From the NCBI GenBank assembly GCA_963704855.1, contig CAVPHY010000028.1, positions 434,001 to 498,000 on the forward strand: DNA of 64,000 nt. Direction: 5' to 3'. A program made the position numbers and the translations under genes. Under the pieces are notes generated by a model, which saw nothing but the letters and a program-made list of their open reading frames with translations, did no database searches and was not told the origin of the DNA. Position 1 is the stretch's first letter; each line of letters opens with the position of its first letter. Source of the stretch: SZUA-36 sp963704855 (GTDB taxonomy: Bacteria > Pseudomonadota > Gammaproteobacteria > Xanthomonadales > SZUA-36). Below are positions 8,738 to 17,845 of the stretch, piece by piece.

Positions 8738-8948
8738 AGGAGCCTGTCGGGTTTGACCGATCGTAGCGAGGGGAAGCCGATTTGAGTCAGAGTTTTCGAT
8801 CTTTTAAGGTGAATAGCACCGCTATTCAACGCAAAAGAGCGGGAAATCTGACCAAACTCGGCTTTTCCGCACGACCACATGGATGTGGGAGGTAGAGTAA
8901 CGCAGGGAGCGGTTACCGAGTAGACCATGTTAAATCCGACAGGCTCCT
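8738..8948. mobile_element. 211-bp MITE-like element with 13-bp perfect terminal inverted repeats
   Basis: AGGAGCCTGTCGG at 8738-8750 is the exact reverse complement of 8936-8948, and the match extends a few bases further inward with mismatches. The interior has no plausible gene. Such ends resemble insertion-sequence termini, and the size fits a non-autonomous derivative. No clear target duplication was seen. It begins four bases from the distal pstS Pho box and ends 13 bases before the phoR stop codon. Confidence 0.6.
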
Positions 8949-8961
8949 AGTTCAGCAGTGG

Positions 8962-10242
8962 TCAGGCTTCTCTTTCAAGTGAGAAAATGCAGCGGAATTC
9001 GCTGCCTTTGCCGGGCTCACTTTGGATTGCCAGTTTCGCATCATGGCTGTGGAGTACGTGTTTTACTATGGCAAGCCCCAGGCCGGTTCCGCCCGTTCTG
9101 CGGTTGCGGTCATCACCTACACGGTAGAACCGCTCGGTGACGCGGGGAATATCGCGATGTGGAATGCCGATACCGGTATCTGCGACGCTAAGCTCCAACG
9201 CTTTGTTGGTTTTCTGCCAGGCTACCTTGATTTTTCCGTTTTTCGGAGTGTAGTTGATCGCATTGACGATCAGGTTTTGAAATGCGCTCTTCAGGTCGGT
9301 TTCCGCGCCGATTAAATTCAAACCCGGCTCGATCTTGAAAACAATTTTATGCCTGCCCTGGCTCAGTTCCTCGGCCTGTTCTGCGAGTTGGGTCAGCAGG
9401 GCAGGGATATCGACCACCGCCTGGCCATCGTGGCTTTTTGTATCCTCCAGGCGTGAAAGTTCCAGCAGATCCTCAAGTAGGTTGTGCATTTGCTGGGCCT
9501 GCAGGAACATCCGTTCTACCGCTTCGGGTTGGGAATCTTCCGGTTTCTCTTTGAGTACTTCCAGGTAGCCGAGAAGAACGGTTAAAGGTGTGCGCAGTTC
9601 GTGGGAAACATTTGCCACGAGGTCGTGGCGAATACGTTCGAGATTCCGCACATCGGTGACATCACGCAGGATAAGTAAACGCTGGTTTTTCCTGAAGCGC
9701 ACGGCGCTGACCAGCAGGCTGATATTGTCATCGACAGGGCAGGTAATTTCCAATGTGCTGTGTAACTTGTCCTGTACGGACAACCAGTCCGAAAATGCCG
9801 GTTCGCGTATCAGGTTGGTGATTGCCTGCCCCCTGTCTGAGGGAGCCTTCAGGTCGAGCAACCTGGTCGCCGAGTCATTAAACCAGCTGATAAGACCCTG
9901 GTCATTAATCACCACGGTGGCATCGGGAAATGCCCCTGCCAGGCCTTCGAAATCGTCAATAACCTGCTGGTACTGCAGGTTTCGCTTGATATTCTGTTTT
10001 TGTAACGCTTCGATGCGGTCAAATATATCTGCCCACATACCCAGGCTTTCCGGTGGTTTTGCATCCCACGAGAGCAACCAGCGGTAAAGGCGTAAGCTGT
10101 TATAGAAAAGCCAGGCCAGGTACATAAAAAGGAACAACCCTGTAACCAGGATCAGGTGACCAGCCCACCAGCCTGTCAACAGGACTGCAAAAGCAACAAA
10201 ACCCAAGCGGATCATGTGAAATGTCCATCCGCGTTTGAGCAT
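8962..10242 (-). CDS. phoR: Phosphate-regulon sensor histidine kinase PhoR
   Basis: This 426-residue protein has two N-terminal hydrophobic segments (about 11-48) with almost no periplasmic loop, as in PhoR. A PAS domain follows at about 95-200 (GAFPDATVVINDQGLISWFN). The HisKA domain has H214 in NVSHELRTPLTVLLGYLEVL. The ATPase domain has FQNLIVNAINYTP, DTGIGIPHRDIPRV and GTGLGLAIVKHVL. PhoR phosphorylates PhoB when phosphate is scarce. The ATG at 10242 shares one base with the phoB stop codon (TGATG), so the two are translationally coupled. Confidence 0.93.
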   Translation of the reverse strand: MLKRGWTFHMIRLGFVAFAVLLTGWWAGHLILVTGLFLFMYLAWLFYNSLRLYRWLLSWDAKPPESLGMWADIFDRIEALQKQNIKRNLQYQQVIDDFEGLAGAFPDATVVINDQGLISWFNDSATRLLDLKAPSDRGQAITNLIREPAFSDWLSVQDKLHSTLEITCPVDDNISLLVSAVRFRKNQRLLILRDVTDVRNLERIRHDLVANVSHELRTPLTVLLGYLEVLKEKPEDSQPEAVERMFLQAQQMHNLLEDLLELSRLEDTKSHDGQAVVDIPALLTQLAEQAEELSQGRHKIVFKIEPGLNLIGAETDLKSAFQNLIVNAINYTPKNGKIKVAWQKTNKALELSVADTGIGIPHRDIPRVTERFYRVGDDRNRRTGGTGLGLAIVKHVLHSHDAKLAIQSEPGKGSEFRCIFSLEREA

Positions 10243-10958
10243 CAGGTTTCTGCAATTACAAAACGGTAACCATGGCTGCGGACCGTCTGTATGTAATGGT
10301 CGAGCTTTGCCGGCTGAAGGATTTTTCTCAAACGCCTGATATGTACATCCACGGTCCGCTCTTCAAGGAACACATTGGTGCCCCAAACATGGTCGAGCAA
10401 TTGGGAGCGGCTGAAGGCGCGGTTTTCGTGGGTCATAAAAAACTCAAGCAAGCGGTATTCGGTGGGCCCGATATGGGTTGCCTTATTTGCGAGGAATACC
10501 TGGCGTGAAACAGTATTGAGGCTGATTCCGCCCGCTGAAATTTTCCCATCCGCGCCGCCCGGGTCAGTCCGGCGTAACACGGCATTAATCCTGGCAACAA
10601 GTTCGCGCGGTGAAAATGGCTTGATAATGTAATCATCCGCACCGGCATTCAACCCGGTGACCTTGTCATCTTCAGCGACCTTTGCTGTCAACATGATGAT
10701 GGGGATATCTTTTGTTAACTGGTCTTTACGCAGGCGGCGGGTCAGTTCCGGTCCGCTCATATTGGGCATCATCCAGTCCAGCAATATGATATCCGGTGAC
10801 TTTTCGTTTATTTTTTCCAATGCTTCCTTGCCGCTGGCAGCACCTACCACCGTCATGTCCGATTTGCCAAGTGCGAACCGGATCATTTCCCGAATGGCTG
10901 ATTCGTCATCAACAATCAGTACGCTGATATGTTTTTCGATCACTGGCTTCCCCGGCAT
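10242..10958 (-). CDS. phoB: Phosphate-regulon response regulator PhoB
   Basis: The protein has 238 residues from ATG 10958. Longer in-frame starts lie upstream, but a Pho box and TATAAT at 10992-11024 would put transcription start near 10985, which excludes them. The receiver domain shows D17-D18, phosphoacceptor D61 (LLDWMMPNMSG), T and K in LTAK and IIKPFSPRELVARI. The winged-helix domain contains GPTEYRLLEFFMTHENRAFSR and TVDVHIRRLRKIL, as in PhoB. It is expected to activate pstS and its own operon through the Pho boxes found here. Confidence 0.94.
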   Translation of the reverse strand: MPGKPVIEKHISVLIVDDESAIREMIRFALGKSDMTVVGAASGKEALEKINEKSPDIILLDWMMPNMSGPELTRRLRKDQLTKDIPIIMLTAKVAEDDKVTGLNAGADDYIIKPFSPRELVARINAVLRRTDPGGADGKISAGGISLNTVSRQVFLANKATHIGPTEYRLLEFFMTHENRAFSRSQLLDHVWGTNVFLEERTVDVHIRRLRKILQPAKLDHYIQTVRSHGYRFVIAET

Positions 10959-10991
10959 TGAAAATAGAAAGGCATCTACGCCTCCCGGCAT

Positions 10992-11024
10992 ATTATAAGG
11001 GGGTATATGACAGTTTGATGACAA
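10992..11024 (-). promoter_or_regulatory. Pho box and -10 element of phoBR
   Basis: On the minus strand TTGTCATCAAACTGTCAT (11024-11007) matches the PhoB box at most positions, and a perfect TATAAT (10997-10992) follows after nine bases. The first ATG downstream is 10958, giving a leader of roughly 25-30 nt. This indicates autoregulated phoBR. Confidence 0.85.
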
Positions 11025-11089
11025 TGTCGAAATGGCATGAAGGCAGGTTGGGCGGGTAACACAAACCCGCTGACGCCTGGTGTAAATGG

Positions 11090-12580
11090 TCAACTGTCCT
11101 TCGGTTTATCAGATTCACCCGCCTCGATTCGTAATTCCATCAGCCTCGCACTGACCCTGGCGCGTTGGTAGTAATCAAGATCGGACCGTCTTTCAAGACT
11201 CTCGAGCTGCGTGATCGCCTCTGCGGTCCCGCCTCGCTGGTAATAGGATTCAGCGATGGCCTCGGTTGAACGAACCTCGTCTCCTGCAAAATTGGCGGCC
11301 TGCGCGTAAAGAGCGTAAAGCTCAGGGTCATCTTTACGGTTCGTAAGCTGTTGCCTTAGTACCTTGCTGGCAGTCTCGGCCGATTGCGGATCACGCTGAT
11401 CCAACAGTGCCCTGCCGTACTCAAGTGCAATTGCCTGGTTGCCGGGAAAGCTGAGGTACAGTTCATCAAGGCTATCGATAGCCTGTTGCGGATGGCCCCG
11501 TTTCCGGTGCAGATTGGCCATTTGCAATTGGAAAGCCAGCTGTGAAGGTTCTTTCTCCAGCAGGTCACTGAGTATGGCTTCGGCTTCATCCCATTGTGCA
11601 TTTCTCTGGGTCGCTATGGCCAGGCCGTACAGGTTTCCATTCCGTCTTGCATCCGTGAGCGGCTTTTGTAGTTCGGTATTGAAATACTCAATGGCGGTTT
11701 TAGGGTCGTTTTCGAGCAAGGCCCGCAACCTGGCTTGCACGATGTAAAATTGACGGCCGTCGTTGGGTGTAGCCTTCGGCAGGTTCTGAATCCGGCTTTT
11801 GGCTTCGGCGATACGGTTGACTGAGACGGGGTGTGTGCGCAGGAACTCGGGTGGCCCTTCGCCATTGGCCCGGCTGTTTTGACCCATTTTTTCAAAGAAA
11901 TCAGCCATGCCCTGCGGGTCATAACCGGCGGCGGACAGCGTCCTGATGCCGACACGGTCGGCCTCGACTTCATTGTGCCGGGTAAAGCTTATCTGGGCCT
12001 GGATAGCCATGGCCTGTGCGCCCATGACCGCCCCCTGGATGACCTCACCGTTACCGCCGCTTGCCAGGATCAGGCCCAGCATGGCCAGCATGGCCAGGAC
12101 ATTCATTTCCTTGCCTTTCTCAAAGGCGCGGTACATATGTAGCTGGGTGACGTGGGCGATCTCGTGCGATAACACGCCAGCCACTTCATCCTGTGTTTCC
12201 GCCATCAGGATCAGGCCGCTGTACAGGGCAATGACACCGCCGGGGGCGGCGAACGCATTGATGACGGGCTGATCGAGCACTACGAAGGTAAAAGCAGCGC
12301 CCGGCTGGTCACTGTGCGCCGCCAGCTTGAATCCCATATTAGAAAAGAAATCGTTGATCAGCGGGTCTTCATTCAGCAGCTCATAGGCCCGCATCTGACG
12401 TATCAGGCCTTGTGCATACTCGCGCTCCTCGGCGTTTGAGAGCACATTGCTGGCAGAATTTCCGAGCTCCGGCAAATTGACACGGCTGGTCTGGGCAACG
12501 CTCGAAAGACTGACTGCAGTGATTAAAACCACAATCAGAAATTGTTTTAAAAACCCGTATTTTCGCTTGACCGGAATCAT
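11090..12580 (-). CDS. bepA: BepA-like periplasmic M48 metalloprotease with TPR repeats
   Basis: The protein has 496 residues from ATG 12580, preceded by a GGGGAAAGC ribosome-binding site; an upstream in-frame start lacks a signal peptide and was not used. Residues 10-29 form a signal peptide. The zinc site is H139-E-I-A-H143, with a further glutamate in NEVEADRVGI. The region after about residue 270 consists of tetratricopeptide repeats. BepA acts in the periplasm on outer-membrane assembly, promoting LptD maturation or degrading stalled barrel proteins. In E. coli bepA and perM are neighbours; here perM lies about 2 kb away. Length agrees with E. coli BepA (487). Confidence 0.9.
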   Translation of the reverse strand: MIPVKRKYGFLKQFLIVVLITAVSLSSVAQTSRVNLPELGNSASNVLSNAEEREYAQGLIRQMRAYELLNEDPLINDFFSNMGFKLAAHSDQPGAAFTFVVLDQPVINAFAAPGGVIALYSGLILMAETQDEVAGVLSHEIAHVTQLHMYRAFEKGKEMNVLAMLAMLGLILASGGNGEVIQGAVMGAQAMAIQAQISFTRHNEVEADRVGIRTLSAAGYDPQGMADFFEKMGQNSRANGEGPPEFLRTHPVSVNRIAEAKSRIQNLPKATPNDGRQFYIVQARLRALLENDPKTAIEYFNTELQKPLTDARRNGNLYGLAIATQRNAQWDEAEAILSDLLEKEPSQLAFQLQMANLHRKRGHPQQAIDSLDELYLSFPGNQAIALEYGRALLDQRDPQSAETASKVLRQQLTNRKDDPELYALYAQAANFAGDEVRSTEAIAESYYQRGGTAEAITQLESLERRSDLDYYQRARVSARLMELRIEAGESDKPKDS

Positions 12581-12783
12581 GCTTTCCCCGAGACTGAAGA
12601 CATCGGTTTTATGACACTTCCAATGCTGATTTGTTCGTCGGTGGCCCGCGGTACGCCGCAAATTTTAATTGGAAAAGCGCTGGTCGACACATGCGATAAG
12701 ATGATAGACAGCCTGTAGGCTGAATGAAAGGCAAATTTGAGGTTACCCTGTTCAATTCTTGAATGAATCCAATCTAAAACATC

Positions 12784-13044
12784 ATGCAGATTAAAATTTA
12801 CACCAAATCCTACTGTTCCTACTGTTACGCCGCCAAGAATCTGCTAACCAAACGGGAACTGCCTTTTGAAGAAATTGAAGTATCAGGTGATTTTTCTGCG
12901 GAACAGGAAATGAGAAGCCTGACCGGTGGTGTCACGGTTCCACAGATACTGATTGACGGCACGCCAATCGGTGGCTTTACCGAGTTGGTAGAACTGGATC
13001 GGGCGGGCCGGCTCAAGGTACCCAAAGCAACGCTCGATGCCTGA
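12784..13044 (+). CDS. grxC: Glutaredoxin 3 family protein
   Basis: This 86-residue protein has the dithiol active site CSYC at residues 11-14, TVPQILIDG (cis-proline, glutathione binding) and GGFTELVELDRAGRL. The length matches GrxC. It reduces protein and glutathione-mixed disulfides in the cytoplasm. It stands alone, divergent from bepA, with a 122-bp shared upstream region before its start. The assignment to a dithiol glutaredoxin is secure; the exact paralogue is less so. Confidence 0.92.
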   Translation: MQIKIYTKSYCSYCYAAKNLLTKRELPFEEIEVSGDFSAEQEMRSLTGGVTVPQILIDGTPIGGFTELVELDRAGRLKVPKATLDA

Positions 13045-13299
13045 TTTTTCCGGTGTTGCATTACTGCAACGCCACAGAGTGTGAAACCTGCTGCGCATGA
13101 ATTTTTACTATACGCTTCAAATTGATTTTTGATACACGTTATATTCTATAAAACAGGATGTTATCTTGTATTTTCAGGTTTGAATTTATACGGTATCCTT
13201 ATTTTCCCGTGAGGGTCGCTTTACATTGACTTATTGTTGTTTTCCTGCCATATTGCCACATAATTACACATACCTAAAAGTTGGGTTGAATTGCCGGGA

Positions 13300-14487
13300 A
13301 TGAGATATCGTTTTTTGACAGTGTTATTGCTGCTTGCGGCCATTGTGCCGGCGCTGTCTGTTGCCCGCGTTTCAGGTCTGCCCATGGCCGGCTTTACTGC
13401 CGGCGGCACAGGGTTGACACCGTTTTATGTTTTGGGTTTTGAGTTGGGACCCTGGCAGGATTACCTCGCACGTGAATTGACTCCGGATTTTATGCTCGAT
13501 CCGGCAGCGGAACCGCTGAATGTTTCGTGGATGAGCGATCACTCGGTTGTGGTTCTGCCGTTCTTTGCGAAACAGCTGCTGGGTGAACCGGAAACTTACC
13601 TGAGACTGGAGGTTGACTGGCAATATTCCGATGAACTGGCCATGGAAGGGTTCGATCCGTTTATGAGTTCCGGTTTGCAGGGTCTTGAACGCAGGCTGGT
13701 GTCGCCCGGCTTGATGCACCGTCTGAACGACAGTCAGCTGATTGGTGTTTCGGCGGTATTCGCAACCCAGAGCTTTGGTGTATCACGCCTCGGGATGCAT
13801 TCATACGATCAGTCAATTCCGGCAAACTACCGTTCGGCTCTTCAAGACCCTTTCCAGGAGACCGCCTACGGTGCCGGTGTAAGCCTTGCGTTACGTACTG
13901 AGCTCACCAGGGGCGTAACGATGGAAGCCGGTTTTCGTTCACACATCGATATGGACGAGTTTTACAACCTGCATGGTGTCTATTCGCAACGCGCGGATCT
14001 GGATATCCCGGCCCGTGTCCGGCTTGGTCTCGCTTTCCAGGCGAGCGAGCGCTCATGGTTGAATGTATCGGTGGAAAGAGTGCTGTACAGCGAGATTGGT
14101 GCATTTGCCAGCCGCAACCTCCCGGGTCGGTTTTTGTCGCTGCTGGGCGACTCGACAAGCCCTACCTTTTCCTGGGATGATCTGACCGTCTATTCAGTTG
14201 GCTGGGCCTGGGCCGATAATAAAGGCACTTCCTGGTACATCGATTTCAGTTCACGCACGCAGCCATCGCCGAGTTCAAGCATTCTTAGCCAGGCCATCGA
14301 CAGCGACCTGGCGCAAAATGCCATCACCGTTGGTTACAGTCGCCGTATGAGTATGAACAGCCGTTTTAATATCAATGCCGCTTATGCACCAGCCGAGTAC
14401 GCCTTTGGTGGAAATGTGCTTGGTGTCACCACCGATCAGTTAAGCCAGGAATTTGAACTCGAAGCATACTGGACCTGGGATTTCTAA
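13300..14487 (+). CDS. Outer-membrane FadL-like beta-barrel protein
   Basis: The protein has 395 residues from ATG 13300; an in-frame TTG nine bases upstream is possible. A signal peptide (LLLLAAIVPALSVA) is followed by a beta-strand-rich sequence. DIPARVRLGLAFQASERSWL, NVSVERVLYSEI and FSWDDLTVYSVGWAW parallel the corresponding FadL/OmpP1 segments of the clear FadL protein at 20444-21832. It ends in AYWTWDF with a terminal phenylalanine, the outer-membrane insertion signal. FadL proteins pass hydrophobic compounds across the outer membrane; the substrate here is unknown. The 255 bp before it is AT-rich and contains no gene I can support. Confidence 0.65.
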   Translation: MRYRFLTVLLLLAAIVPALSVARVSGLPMAGFTAGGTGLTPFYVLGFELGPWQDYLARELTPDFMLDPAAEPLNVSWMSDHSVVVLPFFAKQLLGEPETYLRLEVDWQYSDELAMEGFDPFMSSGLQGLERRLVSPGLMHRLNDSQLIGVSAVFATQSFGVSRLGMHSYDQSIPANYRSALQDPFQETAYGAGVSLALRTELTRGVTMEAGFRSHIDMDEFYNLHGVYSQRADLDIPARVRLGLAFQASERSWLNVSVERVLYSEIGAFASRNLPGRFLSLLGDSTSPTFSWDDLTVYSVGWAWADNKGTSWYIDFSSRTQPSPSSSILSQAIDSDLAQNAITVGYSRRMSMNSRFNINAAYAPAEYAFGGNVLGVTTDQLSQEFELEAYWTWDF

Positions 14488-14574
14488 GGTCCGCCACTTC
14501 ACCATTCAGTCTGAAACTCCGTGTTTACCCGGCTTGTGCAACCTTCGTCACCGTGTAAATCAGGATCTCCGTAG

Positions 14575-15678
14575 ATGAATTTATTAACCTCTTGGTTCAG
14601 ACGGACATTTGCCGATCCCCAGGTTGTTATTCTTGGTCTCGTGCTGTTTGCCGGTGTTTTGGTCGTAGTCGGCCTGGGGCGAATATTGGCACCGGTTTTC
14701 GCCAGTATCGTGATCGCCTATCTCCTTGAAGCAGTGGTCATCCGTCTGCAGTCGCTGGGTTTGCCGAGGCTTGCAGCCGTATTGTTGGTTTTCGTGATAT
14801 TTCTTGCCAGTCTGTTTTTCCTGTTTTTCGGGTTGGTGCCGATGTTGATACGCCAGTTGAACCAGTTGGTACAGCAGCTACCCAATTACATTACCCAGGG
14901 TCAGGAGCTTTTGCTGCAATTGCCCGAGCGTTACCCGCAACTGGTTTCTGAAAGGCAGATAGAGCAACTGATAACCAATGCTGGCAATGAACTGGCGCTT
15001 GCCGGTCAACAGTTCCTCGCCTGGTCATTGACATCGGTTGGCACCGTGGTGGGTCTGGCGGTTTTGTTGGTGCTGGTTCCGGTACTGGTCTTTTTTGTGC
15101 TCAAGGACAAGAATCAGCTGATTGACTGGTTCAAGGGATTCCTGCCGACCGATCGCCACCTGGTCTCGTCTGTTTGGGCGGATGTAGAAGCACAGATCGC
15201 CAACTATGTACGCGGCAAAGCGGGCGAAATTGTCATTGTCGGTGCCGTCAGTTACGTGACCTTCATATCGTTGGGCCTGCAGTACTCGGCGTTGCTTGCA
15301 ACAATGGTGGGTTTTTCTGTTCTGATACCCTACGTAGGTGCCGCGGTCATCACTTTACCGATCGCCTTCGTGGCCTACTTTCAATGGGGATGGGGCTGGA
15401 GTTTTGGCCAGGTCATGATTGCCTATGCCATCATCCAGGCCCTCGATGGCAATGTGCTCGTGCCCCTGCTTTTCTCGGAGGCACTCAACCTACACCCGGT
15501 CGCAATCATAGTCGCTATCCTGGTTTTCGGCGGCTTGTGGGGGTTTTGGGGTATCTTCTTTGCCATTCCGCTGGCAACGGTGGTACAGGCCGTGTTAAAG
15601 GCCTGGCCGCGTAAGACCAATGACGTGGACTCCCCTGAAAATCAATCGGGGGAAGCGGATGGCGGCGGGATTTTATAA
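14575..15678 (+). CDS. perM: AI-2E family / PerM-like transporter
   Basis: This 367-residue protein has about eight hydrophobic segments, arranged as four N-terminal helices, a soluble stretch (about 100-160), and a C-terminal helical bundle. Family motifs include PVLVFFVLKDKNQLIDWF and a long membrane block beginning GFSVLIPYVGAAVITLPIAF. The family contains putative permeases such as E. coli PerM and TqsA; substrate assignments are mostly uncertain. In E. coli perM neighbours bepA, so the conserved neighbourhood supports PerM over TqsA. The last bases overlap the convergent phoH-like gene by 6 bp. Confidence 0.82.
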   Translation: MNLLTSWFRRTFADPQVVILGLVLFAGVLVVVGLGRILAPVFASIVIAYLLEAVVIRLQSLGLPRLAAVLLVFVIFLASLFFLFFGLVPMLIRQLNQLVQQLPNYITQGQELLLQLPERYPQLVSERQIEQLITNAGNELALAGQQFLAWSLTSVGTVVGLAVLLVLVPVLVFFVLKDKNQLIDWFKGFLPTDRHLVSSVWADVEAQIANYVRGKAGEIVIVGAVSYVTFISLGLQYSALLATMVGFSVLIPYVGAAVITLPIAFVAYFQWGWGWSFGQVMIAYAIIQALDGNVLVPLLFSEALNLHPVAIIVAILVFGGLWGFWGIFFAIPLATVVQAVLKAWPRKTNDVDSPENQSGEADGGGIL

Positions 15679-17067
15679 TGCCTCAGATGCGAAATCAGCC
15701 AGGCGTGAGCGCTCGCCCCGGTGCAACGTGATATGTGCCGAGTGTGACCAGTTCTTAAACCGGTCAACGGCAAATGTCAGTCCCGAGGTTGTTTCAGTCA
15801 GGTAGGGCGTATCGATTTGCCCGACATTACCCAGGCAGATCATTTTTGTTCCGGGTCCGGCGCGTGTCACCAGGGCCTTCATCTGCTTTGGCGTGATGTT
15901 CTGCGCCTCATCGATGATGACAAAGCGGTTAAGGAAGGTGCGGCCACGCATAAAACTCATCGAGCGAACCTTGATGCGGTTGGCCAGCAGGTCGTTGGTT
16001 GCCGCGCGACCCCATTCACCGCCTTCCTCGGTGTGGGTCAATACTTCGATATTGTCGGTCAGGGCGCCCATCCAGGGTGTCATTTTTTCTTCCTCGGTAC
16101 CGGGCAGGAAGCCGATCTCTTCACCAATTGATACCGTTGCGCGGGTGACGATGATTTCGTTGTACAGTTTTGCATCCATGGTCTGAGCCAGGCCCGCAGC
16201 AAGGGTTAACAGTGTTTTACCGGTACCGGCGATTCCCATCAGCGTGACGAAATCGATTTCGGGGTCCACTAACAGATTCAGGGCGAAATTCTGTTCACGG
16301 TTACGTGCCTGTATACCCCAGACAGAGTTTTTGCCTGACTGGTAATCGGTTACCAGTTTAAATACTGCAAATTCTTCACTGACTTCAACCACGATGGCCT
16401 CGATGCCATCCCCGTCACCAATGACCACGCACTGGTTGGGATACCAGGTGTCGCTATCGACGCGCTTGATCCGGTAATAGGTCGAACCGTTGCCATTCCA
16501 CGACTCGACCTGCTGGTAGCGTTTCCAGAATGATTCGTCTTCAACTCTCACACCCTTGTAAAGCAGGTCGACATCATCCAGCGCGCGGTCGTTGTGATAG
16601 TCCTCTGCCGGCACGTTAAGGATGGCCGCCTTGATACGCAGGTTGATATCTTTGGATATCAGCACGATTTCGTGGTTCTTTTCACTTTCCTGCAAGGCCA
16701 GCGCAGTACTGAGGATTTCGTTGTCGGCGAACGATCCGTCACGCAACAGGCTGGGATGGGTCTCCGTCGTGCGGGTTTGAAAATACAGGCGGCCATGTGC
16801 GGCAGGTAGCTCCAGGCCGTGCGGGATGAGCAATTCCAGACCATCTTCCAGTTTTGTATCGCGCCGGGAATTCATCAGGTCGCCAATGAACCGGCTAACC
16901 TGGCGCACATTCCTTGAAACTTCCGTGAGGCCTTTCTTGGCGGCATCAAGTTCCTCGAGAACCATCATTGGCAGGAATACATCATGTTCTTCAAAACGGA
17001 ACAGCGATGTCGGGTCATGCATCAGGACATTGGTATCCAGTACGTACAGGCGTTTGTTTTTTCCCAC
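15673..17067 (-). CDS. PhoH-family ATPase with N-terminal PIN domain (YlaK/PhoH2-like)
   Basis: The protein has 464 residues. The N-terminal PIN nuclease domain (about 1-140) opens with YVLDTNVLMHDPTSLF, placing an acidic metal ligand at D11, with further acidic residues in DGSFADNEILSTAL. The C-terminal PhoH ATPase has Walker A GIAGTGKTLLTLAAG and Walker B RFVIIDEAQNITPKQMK. Related PIN-PhoH proteins show RNA helicase and ribonuclease activity, and in mycobacteria form the toxin of a TA pair. No antitoxin-like ORF lies immediately upstream here, so a general RNA-metabolism role is more likely. Confidence 0.88.
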   Translation of the reverse strand: MGKNKRLYVLDTNVLMHDPTSLFRFEEHDVFLPMMVLEELDAAKKGLTEVSRNVRQVSRFIGDLMNSRRDTKLEDGLELLIPHGLELPAAHGRLYFQTRTTETHPSLLRDGSFADNEILSTALALQESEKNHEIVLISKDINLRIKAAILNVPAEDYHNDRALDDVDLLYKGVRVEDESFWKRYQQVESWNGNGSTYYRIKRVDSDTWYPNQCVVIGDGDGIEAIVVEVSEEFAVFKLVTDYQSGKNSVWGIQARNREQNFALNLLVDPEIDFVTLMGIAGTGKTLLTLAAGLAQTMDAKLYNEIIVTRATVSIGEEIGFLPGTEEEKMTPWMGALTDNIEVLTHTEEGGEWGRAATNDLLANRIKVRSMSFMRGRTFLNRFVIIDEAQNITPKQMKALVTRAGPGTKMICLGNVGQIDTPYLTETTSGLTFAVDRFKNWSHSAHITLHRGERSRLADFASEAL

Positions 17068-17127
17068 TGGGTTTGGTTTTCCTTGTGCTTATAAATGGAT
17101 TTATGGGGTGGTTCTGATATGCCCGGG

Positions 17128-17592
17128 TTACGACAAACCGCCGAGGGCTTCGAGAACGGCCTGGGCATGACCGGGCACCCTCACTTTTCGCCATTCCTGC
17201 TTTAGAACCCCGTCAGGGTCTATCAGGAAAGTACTGCGTTCAATACCCATGTAGGTGCGGCCATACAATTTTTTTTGCTTTATCACGTCGAACTGTTTGC
17301 ACAGCAGTTCATCACTGTCCGATAACAGGTGGAATGGAAACTGATGCTTGTTCCTGAAGTTTTCATGGATTCTTACCGAATCCCTCGAGACACCCAGGAT
17401 AACCGCCCCGGCGTCGGTAAACTGCGTGTAAAGATCACGGAAATCCTGACCCTCACGGGTGCACCCGGAAGTATTGTCCTTGGGGTAAAAATAGATGACG
17501 AGGTAGCTGCCGCTGAAGTCGCTTAATGACAAGTTTTGATCGCCGGTGGCGGGAAGGGTGAAATTTTTTACGCGCTTTCCTACGCTGACCAT
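17128..17592 (-). CDS. bcp: Thioredoxin-dependent peroxiredoxin Bcp
   Basis: The protein has 154 residues from ATG 17592, preceded by AGGAGTGTTT, a strong ribosome-binding site; the longer upstream frame was rejected. The peroxidatic cysteine is C44 in KDNTSGCTREGQDF, with the family segments LVIYFYPKDN and GRTYMGIERSTFLIDPDG. It reduces peroxides using thioredoxin. E. coli Bcp has a second cysteine five residues after the first; here that position is glutamine, so the enzyme would work as a 1-Cys type or use C98 (LLCKQF). bamC lies divergently 250 bp away, a partly conserved neighbourhood. Confidence 0.92.
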   Translation of the reverse strand: MVSVGKRVKNFTLPATGDQNLSLSDFSGSYLVIYFYPKDNTSGCTREGQDFRDLYTQFTDAGAVILGVSRDSVRIHENFRNKHQFPFHLLSDSDELLCKQFDVIKQKKLYGRTYMGIERSTFLIDPDGVLKQEWRKVRVPGHAQAVLEALGGLS

Positions 17593-17845
17593 AAACACTC
17601 CTGATAGGTTATAGCTCCAAGGCGAACGGTGACAGGGCGCGGCACCGGATCGCTGACTCCTGAAGGCAGGATACTTGTCAGCTAACAGGTCCGCAAGTAC
17701 TATTGCGCGAGGCTCGATGTATGCGGGTGAGCATACGTGATGAATTGGCACGCAACGGTTGAAATTGATGCCATAATGCGCCATTTACAGACATACTGTT
17801 CCCCGTGTTGACGGGCAGACCTGAACTAACCGGAATTAAAAAAAC

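Noticed and set aside
10959..11093. Longer PhoB N-terminus starting at 11093
   Set aside because: The promoter (Pho box and TATAAT at 10992-11024) lies inside that extension, and the receiver domain begins right after 10958.
15673..17067. PIN-PhoH protein as the toxin of a TA pair
   Set aside because: No small antitoxin gene precedes it; the immediate upstream gene is bcp, so a PhoH2-type TA is not supported.
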